Both the position numbers and the translations under genes were made by a program. A DNA stretch of 64,000 bases from Albugo candida (lineage: Eukaryota > Oomycota > Peronosporomycetes > Albuginales > Albuginaceae), in the NCBI GenBank assembly GCA_905220665.1, contig CAJNAR010000010.1:335745-399744 (forward strand), given 5' to 3'. Within the stretch, counting starts at the first letter, position 1; each line of letters starts with the position of its first letter. A model generated the notes under the pieces. That model was not told the origin of the DNA and did no database searches. It was given only the letters and a program-made list of their open reading frames with translations. Shown in pieces: positions 12,197 through 22,699 of this stretch.

Positions 12197-12611
12197 AAGC
12201 TGCGGTTGCTGCTCCAGATTCATCTTTGGTATCTTCAGGTGCTTTAAGCGACTCTTTATGTGGCTGAATTGCTGCGTTTTCATCGATGTGTCTATACATA
12301 ACTCGCATACACAAAAGAAGATTAGCTATATACTGAAACGATAGAAAGTTTAATCAGAATCGGAATCGGTGCAACTAATTTTTGATGCCACACAAAGATG
12401 TAATTAAATTAAAAAAAAGGAATCGTTATGCAGCCACCACCTTTTCTGTGACCAGCCTACAGCCTTCATAAATCAATAGTATATTGGCTTCTGTTTGGTT
12501 TGAATAAATATAGCAGAATGAATAAATTAAATTAAGGGAATCGTTATTCAGCCCCCATGTGGCCTCTAATTGGTCTGAAGAAGTGCAACGAAATAAATAA
12601 AAAACATATGA

Positions 12612-13145
12612 ATCACACTGTTACCTCCTGCAACTTCAATTTACTTTTAGGCTTGTTGACATCTAGAATGGGCTATCCTTTCGCCCATGCTTTTTTCAAC
12701 AAGTAATGCTGCTGTCTTTAATGATTTGATCAGCTTTGGTGGCTGGTACAGCTAATGCCAATTCGAATTGAGGCTGAGACGATGCCAATTGGAACTGAAA
12801 AAGCACTGAAGAGAATGACTGATGAGTATGAGAATGCTTGCAATCATCGTAAGCGTGTGCTGTAAGACTATATCTTGGGAGTCCCATAGACATAATTTCG
12901 CGATCCTGCGCAAGTGCGCACGCGTGGTAGGCCGTCGAGCTCAGCGCAGCGACTTTCATCGAAGTTTGATCATTTCACTTCCTCTTCGGATGCTCTTTTG
13001 TATCGCCGGAGATGTCGGAAATACCAAAAGACAGGTCAAAATGCAAGAACCTGCCGTCAAGAAGCACCAACAGCACTACAACACAAGCAGCAATAGATCT
13101 AGATATAGACCTAGATTAAGTCCGACCAACCTGAGGCCGCGATCT
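12612..13145 (+). repeat. Left arm of inverted repeat: decayed MULE-type transposase C-terminus
   Basis: Frames here read RTRGRPSSSAQRL and, after a frame change, RCRKYQKTGQNARTC. The latter resembles the 'CxxCxKxGHNxRTC' knuckle at the C-terminus of MULE and SWIM transposases, with the second cysteine replaced by Tyr and His by Gln. The arm is about 88% alike (by eye) to the inverted copy at 13436-13960. Both arms lack the catalytic DDE domain. Confidence 0.55.
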
Positions 13146-13435
13146 ACATCAATTTAAGGAGGTTGAGGGCTTAATAACGATTCCCGTGATTTAATTTTGG
13201 GAATCCTTTTTCAGCACTCACCTTTTCTTTGATCAGAACTCAGCCTCCATAATTAATGGCAATTGTGACCTCTGATTGGTTTAAACAAATATAAGAGAAC
13301 AAATAAAAACAAATGACGGGAATTGTTTAATCAGCCCCCACCCCTCATAAAATTATGAAAAATTTGGCTTCTGATTGGTCTGAATAAAGGCAACGAAATG
13401 AGAACAATCAAATGGAAAAGCTTTTTTTTATGCAA

Positions 13436-13960
13436 ATTTTGTACTACTTATTCTAAGTCTGTATCTAAATCTACTGCTGCAAGTGTTGCTGGTGCTGTTG
13501 GTGCTGGTGTTGCTTCTTGACGGCAGGTTCTTGCATTGTGACCTGTCTTTTGGCATTTCCGCATCTCCGGCGATGCAAAAGAGCATCCGAAGCAGAAGTG
13601 ACATGCTCAAACTTGGATGGAAGTCGCTGCGCTGAGCTCGATGGCCTACCACGCGTGCGCATTTGCGCAGGATCCCGAATTTTTATCTATGGGACTGGCG
13701 GAATATAGTCTTACTGCACACGCTTACGATGATTGCAAGAATCCTCATACTCATCAGTAATTCTCTTCACTGCTTTCTCAATTCCAATTGGCATGGTCCC
13801 AGCCTTAATATGAACTGGCATTGGCTGTACCAGCCACGACTGCTGATCAACATCATTAACAGACAGCGGTATTAATTGATAACGAATAGCATGGGTGCAA
13901 GAATAGCCCATTGAAGATGTCAACAAGCCTACTGGTAAATTGAAGTTGCCGGAGACAACA
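13436..13960 (-). repeat. Right arm of inverted repeat: decayed MULE-type transposase C-terminus
   Basis: Read on the minus strand, this arm gives MGYSCTHAIRYQL, like a SWIM zinc-binding segment, then RTRGRPSSSAQRLPSKFEHV and a knuckle-like piece. A Gln/His-rich tail from a CAG-type repeat ends the arm near 13490. It is the inverted partner of 12612-13145, with a spacer of about 290 bases. Stops and frameshifts interrupt both copies. Confidence 0.55.
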
Positions 13961-14205
13961 GTGTCATTTATACTTTTTTATTTATTCCGTTGCATCTATT
14001 CGGATCAATCAGAGGCTACAAGTGCCATTAATTTGTGGAGGGTGGGAGCTGAACAACGATTCCCGTAATTTTGATTTTTTTATTCTGTTATACTTATTTT
14101 AACCAATGAAAAGCCACTAAGCTATTAACCTATGGAGGCTGAGTGCTGATGGAAGAAAAGGGGAGTGCTGAATAACGATTCCCTTTTATTTTAGGGAACC
14201 GTTAA

Positions 14206-14537
14206 AATCCCCTCGGTTTGATCGAGACGATTCGATATGATTAGCTAATTCCGGAGACTTAGAATTCAACCATATCGACTGCGAAAAAGGCTATCATTCT
14301 CGTCCGGAAACTATCTTTAAAGACCAAGTTTATAGAATATAAGTTGTTTATGTCATGAAATGACCCGTACACAGTTAAATATTGGATCTCAGTTTACAGA
14401 ATAGAATATTTTTGTGTTATCAACAAACCATGAACTACGAAATAGTCTAACAACAATGAGCTACGCGAACAAACGCGAACGCTAACTGAACGCAAGACTG
14501 AGCGCAAAATAGTTCACGTCGAAAAGTAGTGGACAGT
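14206..14537. mobile_element. Truncated copy of the 28.3-kb MITE, fused to LINE-2
   Basis: From CCCTCGGTTTGAT onward this stretch tracks the element at 28303-28720. Shared blocks include GAATTCAACCATATCGACTG and CAAAATAGTTCACGTCGAAA. It loses homology at about 14524-14538, where LINE-2 RT sequence begins. The right-hand terminal inverted repeat is missing. Confidence 0.75.
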
Positions 14538-16570
14538 GGTATCTCCATTAATCATCAACTGTGCCTTTGTTTTATTGTATAAAAGACGAACCCAGTCGAT
14601 GAAACTTTTTCCAACGCCCATTTGTTCCAAAACGCGAAACATGTACGTCCAATTGACTCGATCATAAGATTTCTCAAAGTCGAGAAAAGTCGCATAAGCT
14701 TCCTCCCCACGATGAGTGACCAAGTCTTGGATGTCGGTGAGATGTCGAATATGATGATGCATCGACCTTCCTCGCACAAATGCTTTTTGATCTTGATGGA
14801 TCAATTTTGGCAAAAAACGCTGCAATCGATACGCCAACACTTTTGATAGTAATTTCCCATCGACGCAAAGCAGTGCGATCGGTCTATAGTTGCCAGGAGC
14901 ACGTAGTGATCCTTTTTTGTATAAAAGTGTGATTGCTGAGTGACGTTGTGATCGAAGTAAAATTCCTTTTTTCAGCTGATATTCGAACACGATCTTCAGA
15001 CACGCACCAAACGTTTCCGGATCAAGCTGATAGAATGCAGCTGGTACTTTATCCATACCTGGAGAAGAACGACTCCACATGTGCTTGATCGCTTCCGCCA
15101 TCTCGGTCGTACTTAAGCGAGTTGAGAGACGGTCTTGCTCTGCTGAGGCAAGGGAAACTTGAATCGAATCGAGTAACTTTTTTTGCTTTTTTTTCATATG
15201 GATCAGTTGAGTCGGTCTCAGAGCTATAAAGAAAGCCCATGACACCACCCCAATGATCTCTGAATTCGTCAATAATCTCCCTCGGGTTCGATATCACGGT
15301 GCCACATTTTTTGATGACATTTTCGATCGGCACGCGACGACAAGAACTATCGAGGGCGAAAAAAATGCTTGGAAGAGTTCTCCATATGCTTCACGTGTTT
15401 GTCGAAGCTTTCATCTTGGTTGCATTTCGCATTGTTTTCGACTGAAATTCTAAATTGTTCGAGACTCGATTCGTAAAAATACCGTGACTCATTGGTGTCT
15501 TGAATGCGATATCGAGCTGCTGAGACTTCCAAAACACGCTGGCTAGACTCAACATCACGTCGGCTATCTTTTGCAACCTTTTTTTCGATTCCTTGAAGCT
15601 GTTTCTTGATTTTCGTCTTCCAACTTTCCCACATTTTACTGGGATTCGAAGTTGTCCGCAACTGTTCGAGCACCAAATTCGCTTCCAATTTGATTGCTTC
15701 GAGAACTTTAGGATATTCAAATAGTCGTAATGAACATTTCTAATATCCTCGACCCGGAGATTGAGTTGGATTTGCAAAAGTTACTTTTTGGGCCAGATGA
15801 TCTCCCGCATGTCGTGGACGAAAATACTCAGAGGTTTCGTATACCATATTGAATAGCTCTTCCGACATGCAGATATAATCTAATCGATTCTTGCGCGGTA
15901 ATGGTCCTGTAAATACTTTTTCAGTCGGATGTTGAATTCGCCAAGCGTCTACCACACCCAACTGTGAAAGCCATTCCAAACACGCTAATCGACTTGGTTC
16001 GTGTCGAATTGTTCCACTCGAAGCATCGATAGCTGGATCGAGTGGTGTGTTGAAATCACCAAATACGATATGTGTTGCGGTCGATTCGAAAGTTTTGGAA
16101 AGCAATAACTCATAAAAACCCACTCGTTCCTCGGCCTTGACCGGTGCATATACATTGTGAAGATACACCGGTGCATCGTGAATGAGAGGACGCAAAACCA
16201 AATAACGATTTCGAATACTTCGTTCGGTGAGTTCTTCAGCTGTCGAATAACCGGGAAAGTCCGAACGAAGAATTGTCATGACGCCGCCACTGCGGTTGTG
16301 AGTCGGATGTAGAAATGCACTGTTGTGATCATTGACAAACATTTTGTGCTGCATTTTTGAGGATAATAAAAACTGAAATGAGTCCAGTTGGTTGTGATCG
16401 TGAAACTTGGTTTCTTGAACACAACAAATGGAGTGTTGTGATAGGATGTGGTCGATAAAAAGATGACCATTTTTATGCATTCCATTAACATTCACTGTGA
16501 GTGCTGAGATATTGTTCCACGTTGAAATAATCGAGGAGCCCTTAGCATTCACGCTGAAGTGGACCAGCAA
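14538..16570 (-). pseudogene. LINE-2 ORF2, endonuclease and truncated reverse transcriptase
   Basis: Frame 15740-16570 is a good APE endonuclease (VNVNG, QETKF, VYAPV, GDFNTP, NRLDYI, HAGDHL). The linker at 15347-15688 is lysine-rich. The RT begins in frame 15049-15333 (IIDEFRDHWGGVMG) and continues, one base out of frame, in 14514-15272 (SSPGMDKVPAAFYQL, DQKAFVRGRS, FLDFEKSYDRVNW). The frame changes inside two adenine runs of eight and seven. The FADD box and zinc knuckle are lost with the 3' deletion. Enzyme activity is therefore impossible from this copy. Confidence 0.8.
14824..15349 (-). repeat. 526-bp tract identical to LINE-3 (46705-47230), inverted
   Basis: I compared the reverse complement of most of this stretch with 46705-47230 line by line and saw no difference. 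Immediately outside, differences appear at roughly one base in eight to ten. It covers the RT N-terminus. Confidence 0.8.
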
Positions 16571-16574
16571 TCAA

Positions 16575-19042
16575 CCTCATTTCACCATCTTCTTTCGAGA
16601 GGTGAAGTGTTGCTTTCTCTTCAGGGAAAAAACTGAGATTGACTGAGAGCTCGCCGATATCGCCACAGAGAAGTCCTTGCCATTTACCACCAAACCATTG
16701 CGACCAACACTTTATGCCCACGTCGGAGCGTAACAACAAGATAAGCACATTGATGGGAGTAAACGACAATGGTGACCCGGAATCCAGATCACTGGTCTAT
16801 CGGTGAGATAGTGGATCCAGTGATCGTTTGTGTAAAATGTCGGGGCAGTAGACATAAATAACAATTCCACTAATGCGAGAGCTTTGGTCGCCCGAGTCAA
16901 ACCGTGAACAGTGTCCGGCACTGACTTCCACCAAGGCATGACTTTCTCGAACAATACAGCTCTCTTGGAGGGAACTTTGCCACCAACGTGGCGATTCCAT
17001 CGCGTCGTGAATGTGACATCTTCGCCGAGATTGTGCGCTGCAAAAACGCGATTGATGAGAAGTAGATGTGCTACTTCGTCCAACGCAGGATCATTCGACT
17101 CCATGCATGAAATAAGCACCCCATGCATGGTGATGGGATGATCTAATGCTGCCCGGATGATTTGGTCCGGGTTAGTACAAAATTGTACCAGCCTACGCAC
17201 ATGTGGGATGCACGCATCGGCTTGGACCAGCTTGTCCGGTCGAATCTGGTGAAGTGCATTTTTGCATTTCCATGAGCTCTCCGATTTCACCAATTCGAGT
17301 TGGTCGCTCTGCTTTTTCCACCGTTGTATGACGCTTCTTATAAAAGTGTGCCGCCTCTTTCGAAGTGGCTACCTCTTTTGGCATCCGTGCTTTCACGGGA
17401 ATAATTTGAATGCGATTGCCATGCGCCGGATTGGCAACCGCTTGAACTTCTTCGACGTCCACCTCCATGGTTGCGAGCACAGCAAAGTACTTGCTTGTCG
17501 CCAACGCTGGGAGCGCACGAGGTGGTGCATTGGAAACCATTTGGTCGAACGGCTCAGTCCGATTACGCTTTCCTCGCGTCCATGCCAACTGCATGTATCT
17601 ATCACCATCCTTCTCCACCCGTGGATGCGAAGATGATTGACTTTTCAAATGTAGGATGGGGGGAGTGGGCTGTGATAAGTCTGGCGACCCTGGTGGTGTG
17701 ATAGAGGGAGGAGTATTGAGCTCCAACGAAATTTGGTCGGAGTGTTTTCGCTCCGGTCGCTTCGCCTCCAATTCCTGACTGGGAACTGGCTTCTCCACCG
17801 TTTGTGGGACCACCGCGACTGTCTTTGGCGTGGTTTTTTGTTTTTGTTTTGCTTGTTGCGGTTTTGCTTGTTTTAGGTACTGATGTTGAGTTTGATGCGT
17901 GTTTGGTTGTTTTGTTTGTTCTTTTTGTTTTCGGTTGGTTGTTGCCGTGTTCCCAAGGCTAATGCAGCACCCAAATCCAAGCAGTAAGGACCACGTTGAC
18001 CAAAACGTGGTCGTTCCGTTGGAATAGGAGCATTCTTACCCCGTACTGGGTAGAGCTGCTTGTCGTAAGCGATTTGTTCAATCACTTTACCAACTCGAAC
18101 CAGTTGTAGGGGGCACGTCAAACTACCGAAGTAAACTCGCCAAGTCGACATCACCACTTCCCTAGTGGGAATCGTCTCGCGGAAGGTGTCATACACCACT
18201 TGACATCCGGGCTGGTGAAGAGCGCGGAGAATGTTGGTCCGTTCTTCCTCCACACCCACACCGAAAACATCGAGGTAGTACTTTGTTTCAAGAGTATCAA
18301 ACTCCCGAAAAAAGTACTTTTCCCCAAGGATAGTCACCGGCTGACACTCCAACTGTTGGCAGGCATCCGCTGTGGTGACCATCACCCTGATGTTTCCCCC
18401 AGGCATTTTGGATACCTGAGCGATGGAACGGCTCTCCAGTAAACTTTCAAAAGACCGGGTTGCCGTGGTCTCGCATAAGGGAGGATAAAATTTTCCCATT
18501 TGGAGTACGGGTCAAGGACTGGCCCGTCTCCAACACCATTGGAAAGGTTGCTTTCCGGATTTGAAAAGGTTTTGCTGCTTCCAGTTTCGCAGACAACACT
18601 GACCAATCCGGGTGCTCCCCATCAGCATACAGCTGCAGTATAGTCTCGATATCCGAGGCTTTCGGCTTTGGGAGCTCCACGCGAAATTTCGCCCGAGCTC
18701 TAGCCTGGTCCTTACGCAAGGACTCCTGTGACTTGATCAGGTCAGCAAGTGTGGGACTATTAGTGTCGTCCACACTTGCAATTGCAGTTTCCTTTGGTTC
18801 ACCCTGTGACGAGGCAACGGCAGTACCACATGTACCACCGGTACTGCATCCTACACCGGTAGTACCGGTATTACCCTGTACCGTCACACTGGGGTGGGGG
18901 TACTTTCCACGTCATCACATAGGGGTGATGACTCATCAACAATCATGCAGTCACCCAAAACAGGGTGACTCATGAGGGTTGCCACGTCACTACAAGTGGA
19001 CGCTAGAACACTGGGTTGTGTCGATATGTCGACTTGAACCAT
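16575..19042 (-). pseudogene. LINE-2 ORF1, gag-like protein, frameshifted
   Basis: The ATG at 19042 starts MVQVDISTQPSV and runs about 55 codons to a stop. The adjacent frame then continues at 18447-18887 (TLADLIKSQESLRKDQ, FRVELPKPKASD, LETGQSLTRTPNG). Frame 17873-18499 carries the RRM-like part (GEKYFFREFDTLETKYYL) and a conserved GCQVVYDTFRETIP block. Frames 17193-17813 and 16712-17293 give the Pro/Ser-rich linker and the C-terminus (GLTRATKALAL, HWIHYLTDRPVIWIPGHHC). Order and text parallel LINE-1 ORF1, so this is the element's RNA-binding protein, disrupted by several frameshifts. Confidence 0.7.
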
Positions 19043-19135
19043 TGTTTTCGAGAGGAAGGAGTTGAAAAAAGTTGTTTTTTCGAGTTGTTTTTCCTAAATT
19101 GGCGGGTTATTTAGTAGCCGGCAAATTGAGAAGTT

Positions 19136-19794
19136 GTTAGGTACCCCATATATAGTGTTTCAAGGTAGGAAGTATTCCTTTCCGTCAAACATCACCGGTA
19201 TCTCTCAGTACCTCAGATTTAGACGGTCTACCAAAGTGTTCTGGAAGCCTCCTTCCCATGCTTTGTGTAAAAGGGCTTGCTGAGGAAAATTGAGACCTTT
19301 GCATTGCTGTACGTTTAAGCTGTAAAGACGAAGAAATGTATGTCGGTCACTTGTAACCTTCAAAAGAATAGAAGGAGGTTTGGGTGCAGAAAGCGCTCAT
19401 GAGTAATACATCGAGTTTCCTTCTTCCTGTCGAAGTACTACCGAACGACTGCGGACTGTGCAGAACTCGATACAAATGCTCAAGTCGCTACTGATTACTT
19501 TGTACTTGTCTTTCTTGTAGTGGCTGCTCGCTAATCATGAAAACGTTATTTGAAGTCCGAGTACTAGTTGAGAAAGCATTCAATAGCGCGTATGATTGAA
19601 CCCAGTAGTCAGTGTGCAGAGTAAATCGATCATGGAACCTTCTGAGTAAGACAAAAAGCCATCAGTCCGTTACGATTGAGAAACCACCAGACGATGCGAT
19701 CGCTAGATAGTCTTCGAATTCAGAAAAATATCTCGTTTCAACGATCAAGGTCATGACAGACGACACAATGATTAAATAATTCGCTTAATAAATA
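19136..19794. other. No gene seen
   Basis: A+T-rich DNA upstream of LINE-2 with no frame or repeat I can support. Confidence 0.4.
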
Positions 19795-20395
19795 TCAATT
19801 AAGACTTCGGATTTCTGAGACTTTGTTGTACGAATTCACCAATACAAGATCCTCTTGAACGCCTTGACCAAAAATGTGCATTTCGGTGAGATTATTCGAG
19901 GCTTGACGGAATTCACGATCGGCAGCTTGCGAATAGTATTGATATACAACATGATAATCTCGCTCGACTCCGTCTCCACGACAGAACATGAAGATCAAAT
20001 CGTAAAATGCATCGACACTTCCAGCAATGGCAGCTTCGTTGTACGATCTTTGCGTAGCGTCTAGATCCTTTTTGTACGGATCCGATGGTAATATATCGGC
20101 CAAGCAGAAAAAGAGCATCGGCTTTCTCCAAGCAACTGTGGATCCAAATACTGTCGTCTTTTAAGAGTATCGACTGGAGTATTTTCTCACATCGAACGGA
20201 GCAATCCAGCCAAGAAGAACAAAGCGCCGTTCTGCCCTTTTTTGCTGCGGTTTCGACCATCATCATAACGCTCGAAATATTTGCTGCAACATGAAATTCT
20301 TCTAATCGTGGAACAACAGCGTAACAACGAATAACTGAGCTGCAGTATCGCTCAACTCGGCGGCTTTGACATGACACTATACGGAAGAAGGTCAA
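19795..20395 (-). pseudogene. Sel1-repeat (TPR-like) protein relic
   Basis: Two Sel1-like units are visible in frame 19795-20118: CRGDGVERDYHVVYQYYSQA and IFGQGVQEDLV. These have the family's G-x-G-V-x-x-D/N core and small-residue helix spacing. The upstream frame (19913-20395) supplies earlier helices (LEKADALFLL). It joins the first only through a one-base frameshift near 20105. The last unit breaks off after VNSYNKVSEI. Sel1 proteins are usually scaffolds in ER or signalling complexes. The partner cannot be told here, and the copy is broken. Confidence 0.55.
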
Positions 20396-21072
20396 TTAGA
20401 AAGTTGTAGTTCCATAGCGGCTTCATGATTCGGATATGTAACGACTTTTATGATGGTCCAGATCGACGTCCGTAGAACAGGACTCGAAGTTGATGGACAT
20501 TAATGTGTATAAATCGGGTGATTCGCAGCCTCATAAGTAAGGAGCCTGGAATTGACAAGTGCAACACAAATTGCTTCAAGGCTAGCGCTGCTCACAGGTG
20601 GCTACATCACTGGTGATTTGCGATGCCTAATACTATAAAAACCTGGTTTTGGTACCTTCGAAGTATTTGTTGTACGACTTTACCTGCTTTAAGAACGTTA
20701 CTCCAGCTTGTGTTGCATTCATGGTCACAAAGTACCTCTTGCCAGTTTGTTTACTTGATAAATGTATTAGCTAGGTAAAAATCAATCATGCCAAGGTGTT
20801 TAGATGAACTGGGAGTATTGATTAGATCAATATTGCTCACGTGAGGAGGTAAAAATACGGATACAGTACTGTGCACCCAAGTATCGCACGTTCACGGCTC
20901 GTTTGGATGCTCTCAGGGTAAGTATGCGATAGTTTTGAAACGTTTTCCACGAGGCGTGGACCCTCCGGGAATGTTAGGGGCTCGCATCGCATGCAAGTAT
21001 CAGCTAGATATACAAAACATATCGTTACTTGCAGAGATCATCTATCTAGCTTTCTACATCAAAGTTGTTCAC

Positions 21073-21339
21073 TTACGAGGTAGCGACTATACATCTAGGT
21101 ATCTCTCCTGCACGATCACAGTTCGCTTCATATACCTGGAAAATATTACCAATTTGTGTACTTGGTGAGATGTCTTGTCTAAGTACTTCCACAAATAAAA
21201 ACCTTGCCTGATATTTGACTATGCGTTCAGGCAGGGGTGGAACTCCCAATGACCACGCCGGGATATAATTCAAGTTGTGGGAAACGAAAAGTTGAGCTGG
21301 CGATTTGAAACATACCTTGTCGAATGGATCATTAATCAA
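21073..21339 (-). CDS. Unidentified protein-like frame, possibly one exon
   Basis: The frame reads like real protein (PAWSLGVPPLPERIVKYQ, FQVYEANCDRAGEIPRCIV) but has no ATG at its start. It ends at TCGTAAGT, which doubles as a canonical splice donor. Upstream on the same strand, another GTAAGT donor lies near 21388, after a short ATG-started frame with a hydrophobic N-terminus (ATG at 21549). A spliced secreted protein is possible. However, the opposite strand carries the better-supported coding signal over 21362-22268. No family is recognised. Confidence 0.2.
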   Translation of the reverse strand: MINDPFDKVCFKSPAQLFVSHNLNYIPAWSLGVPPLPERIVKYQARFLFVEVLRQDISPSTQIGNIFQVYEANCDRAGEIPRCIVATS

Positions 21340-21361
21340 AAATCAATCAACAGTCAACACG

Positions 21362-22268
21362 ATGAAGAACCTTCGTTTGGATACTTACATTTTCACCATG
21401 TTTGCCCTCTCGTCGTCGTCGGCAGAATACTTTATGAATTTGCACAGGTTGGAGTCTGAAGAATTATAACCTACATGGGGGTTGACGGTAGATATTGCGC
21501 AGATAAATAACGTGGAATATGTGATGGCTTTTATATGGATCATGCACATGACTATCTGGCTGCTTTGAGACGTTGCTGGTCTGATACGGAAATGGAAGTG
21601 TCACTGGCTAAAAACAGCCTTAAAGGTTACAAAAGCTGCGATATGCTCCTCTATCTGACAAATCTTTAGTGCATGACGCATTCGGGCACTATGACCCAGA
21701 AAGCATGCGAGATGCGGAGGATCAAAGTACGATCAAACACTCTATCATACCAGGTTGTTGGAAAATGTCCCCGTCTCATCTGGAGAATCTGTACAATAAA
21801 GGGAAGCTGCCACGCAAAGATCATTTCATGATGGGTTTGGAAGCTGATGAGTTCTTAGAATTGGCTGTAAGGGGAACCTACTCGTTTGAATGGGATGAAT
21901 CAAAAGATATTTGGTTCACCCCTGTGGATGACAGCGATTTCAAACTTCAGCGCGATCTATTCTTCCCTGTTGTCAAATATGGTGGTACACAATCTAAGGA
22001 TCAACACATTCAGATTCATCGTGGTAATGATCTAATCAAACCACCACGAGGTGCTTATAAAAAGGTTCTGGATAAACTTCAACAGAAAACTCACCTCGCA
22101 TCCGAAGAGCCTGAATATAAACAAATTCCCAGTGATGATCCCGATGATGCTAACTTTGCCAGCACGGAAATCACATTTCAGGCAAACTTAGAACAACTTG
22201 CGTCACACAACGAAATCCTCCTCGAATTGCTTCGAACGGCGACGTCAATTTCTGTCAAGCGAATGTGA
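21362..22268 (+). pseudogene. Decayed secreted-protein gene
   Basis: The ATG at 21362 opens a signal-peptide-like start (MKNLRLDTYIFTMFALSSSS). The frame meets a TAA after 35 codons and continues in the same frame past it. It then shifts frame near 21535 into DGFYMDHAHDYLAALRRCW, and again near 21655 into a long open stretch to 22268 (about 200 codons; LEADEFLELAVRGTYSFEW, PPRGAYKKVLDKLQQKTH). The last part is hydrophilic and well composed. No catalytic motif is seen. Short introns could explain some breaks, but none of the candidate GT-AG pairs I tried keeps the frame, so I call it a pseudogene of a secreted, host-interaction-type protein. Confidence 0.45.
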
Positions 22269-22699
22269 TTATTGGGTGCTAGGCGGTGGATTTCTGTCGA
22301 TGCTCAAGGTCAGCATCGATACAAAGAGCAAAGCGAAAAAGTACCAAATCACCCCATACGAGGGCAACAATCTATGAAGCGCAGTAAGAAATGGGGTGGT
22401 CGCAGGCAAGTCGAGCAGTACGATACGATATAGAGCACGTGGTGTCAGCCACCCGACTTCTTCGGGATCTCCGTTTACTTAGCACGTCCAGATCGCTCAT
22501 GGTCACGAGGTAGATCACTTTCAAGACAACATCAATGCTCAATTCATATCTCGGATATATTTGCATGCCTTAACCAAGATTGTAGACGAGCTCTACTGTA
22601 GTACGATTCTGTACCAAGTGTCCTGTTTCTTCGAATGTTTTCAAAGATGAAAACTAGAACAACAGTATAAGTCTATCAAGGAGGACACTACAGCACGCA

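Larger units (their letters stand above)
12417..14190. repeat. Cluster of six related terminal-repeat motifs
   Basis: A motif close to GGGAATCGTTATTCAGCCCC occurs forward near 12420, 12533 and 13318. Its complement occurs near 13168, 14045 and 14167. Between them are A+T-rich stretches with repeated 'GGCTTCTGATTGGTCTGAA'-like text. The arrangement fits the ends of several nested or dead DNA transposons (MITEs) around the palindromic MULE tails. Individual element limits cannot be fixed by eye. Confidence 0.55.
14524..19135 (-). mobile_element. LINE-2: L1/Tx1-like LINE, 3' part lost
   Basis: This is the same family as LINE-1, with ORF1 and then ORF2 on the minus strand. It stops inside the RT domain, just after a motif equivalent to INGNITP in LINE-3, at the junction with the truncated MITE. 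There is no poly(A) or 3' UTR, so the 3' part was removed after insertion. A 526-base segment (14824-15349) matches LINE-3 base for base in my reading. Confidence 0.8.

Noticed and set aside
13470..13530. CAG/CTG-rich short repeat.
   Set aside because: It is the Gln/His-coding tail of the transposase relic, not an independent microsatellite of note.
21385..21549. Minus-strand ATG frame with a hydrophobic start ending at a GTAAGT donor, a possible exon of a secreted protein.
   Set aside because: I could not find an acceptor that joins it in frame to the 21073-21339 frame plausibly, and the plus strand here has the better coding signal.
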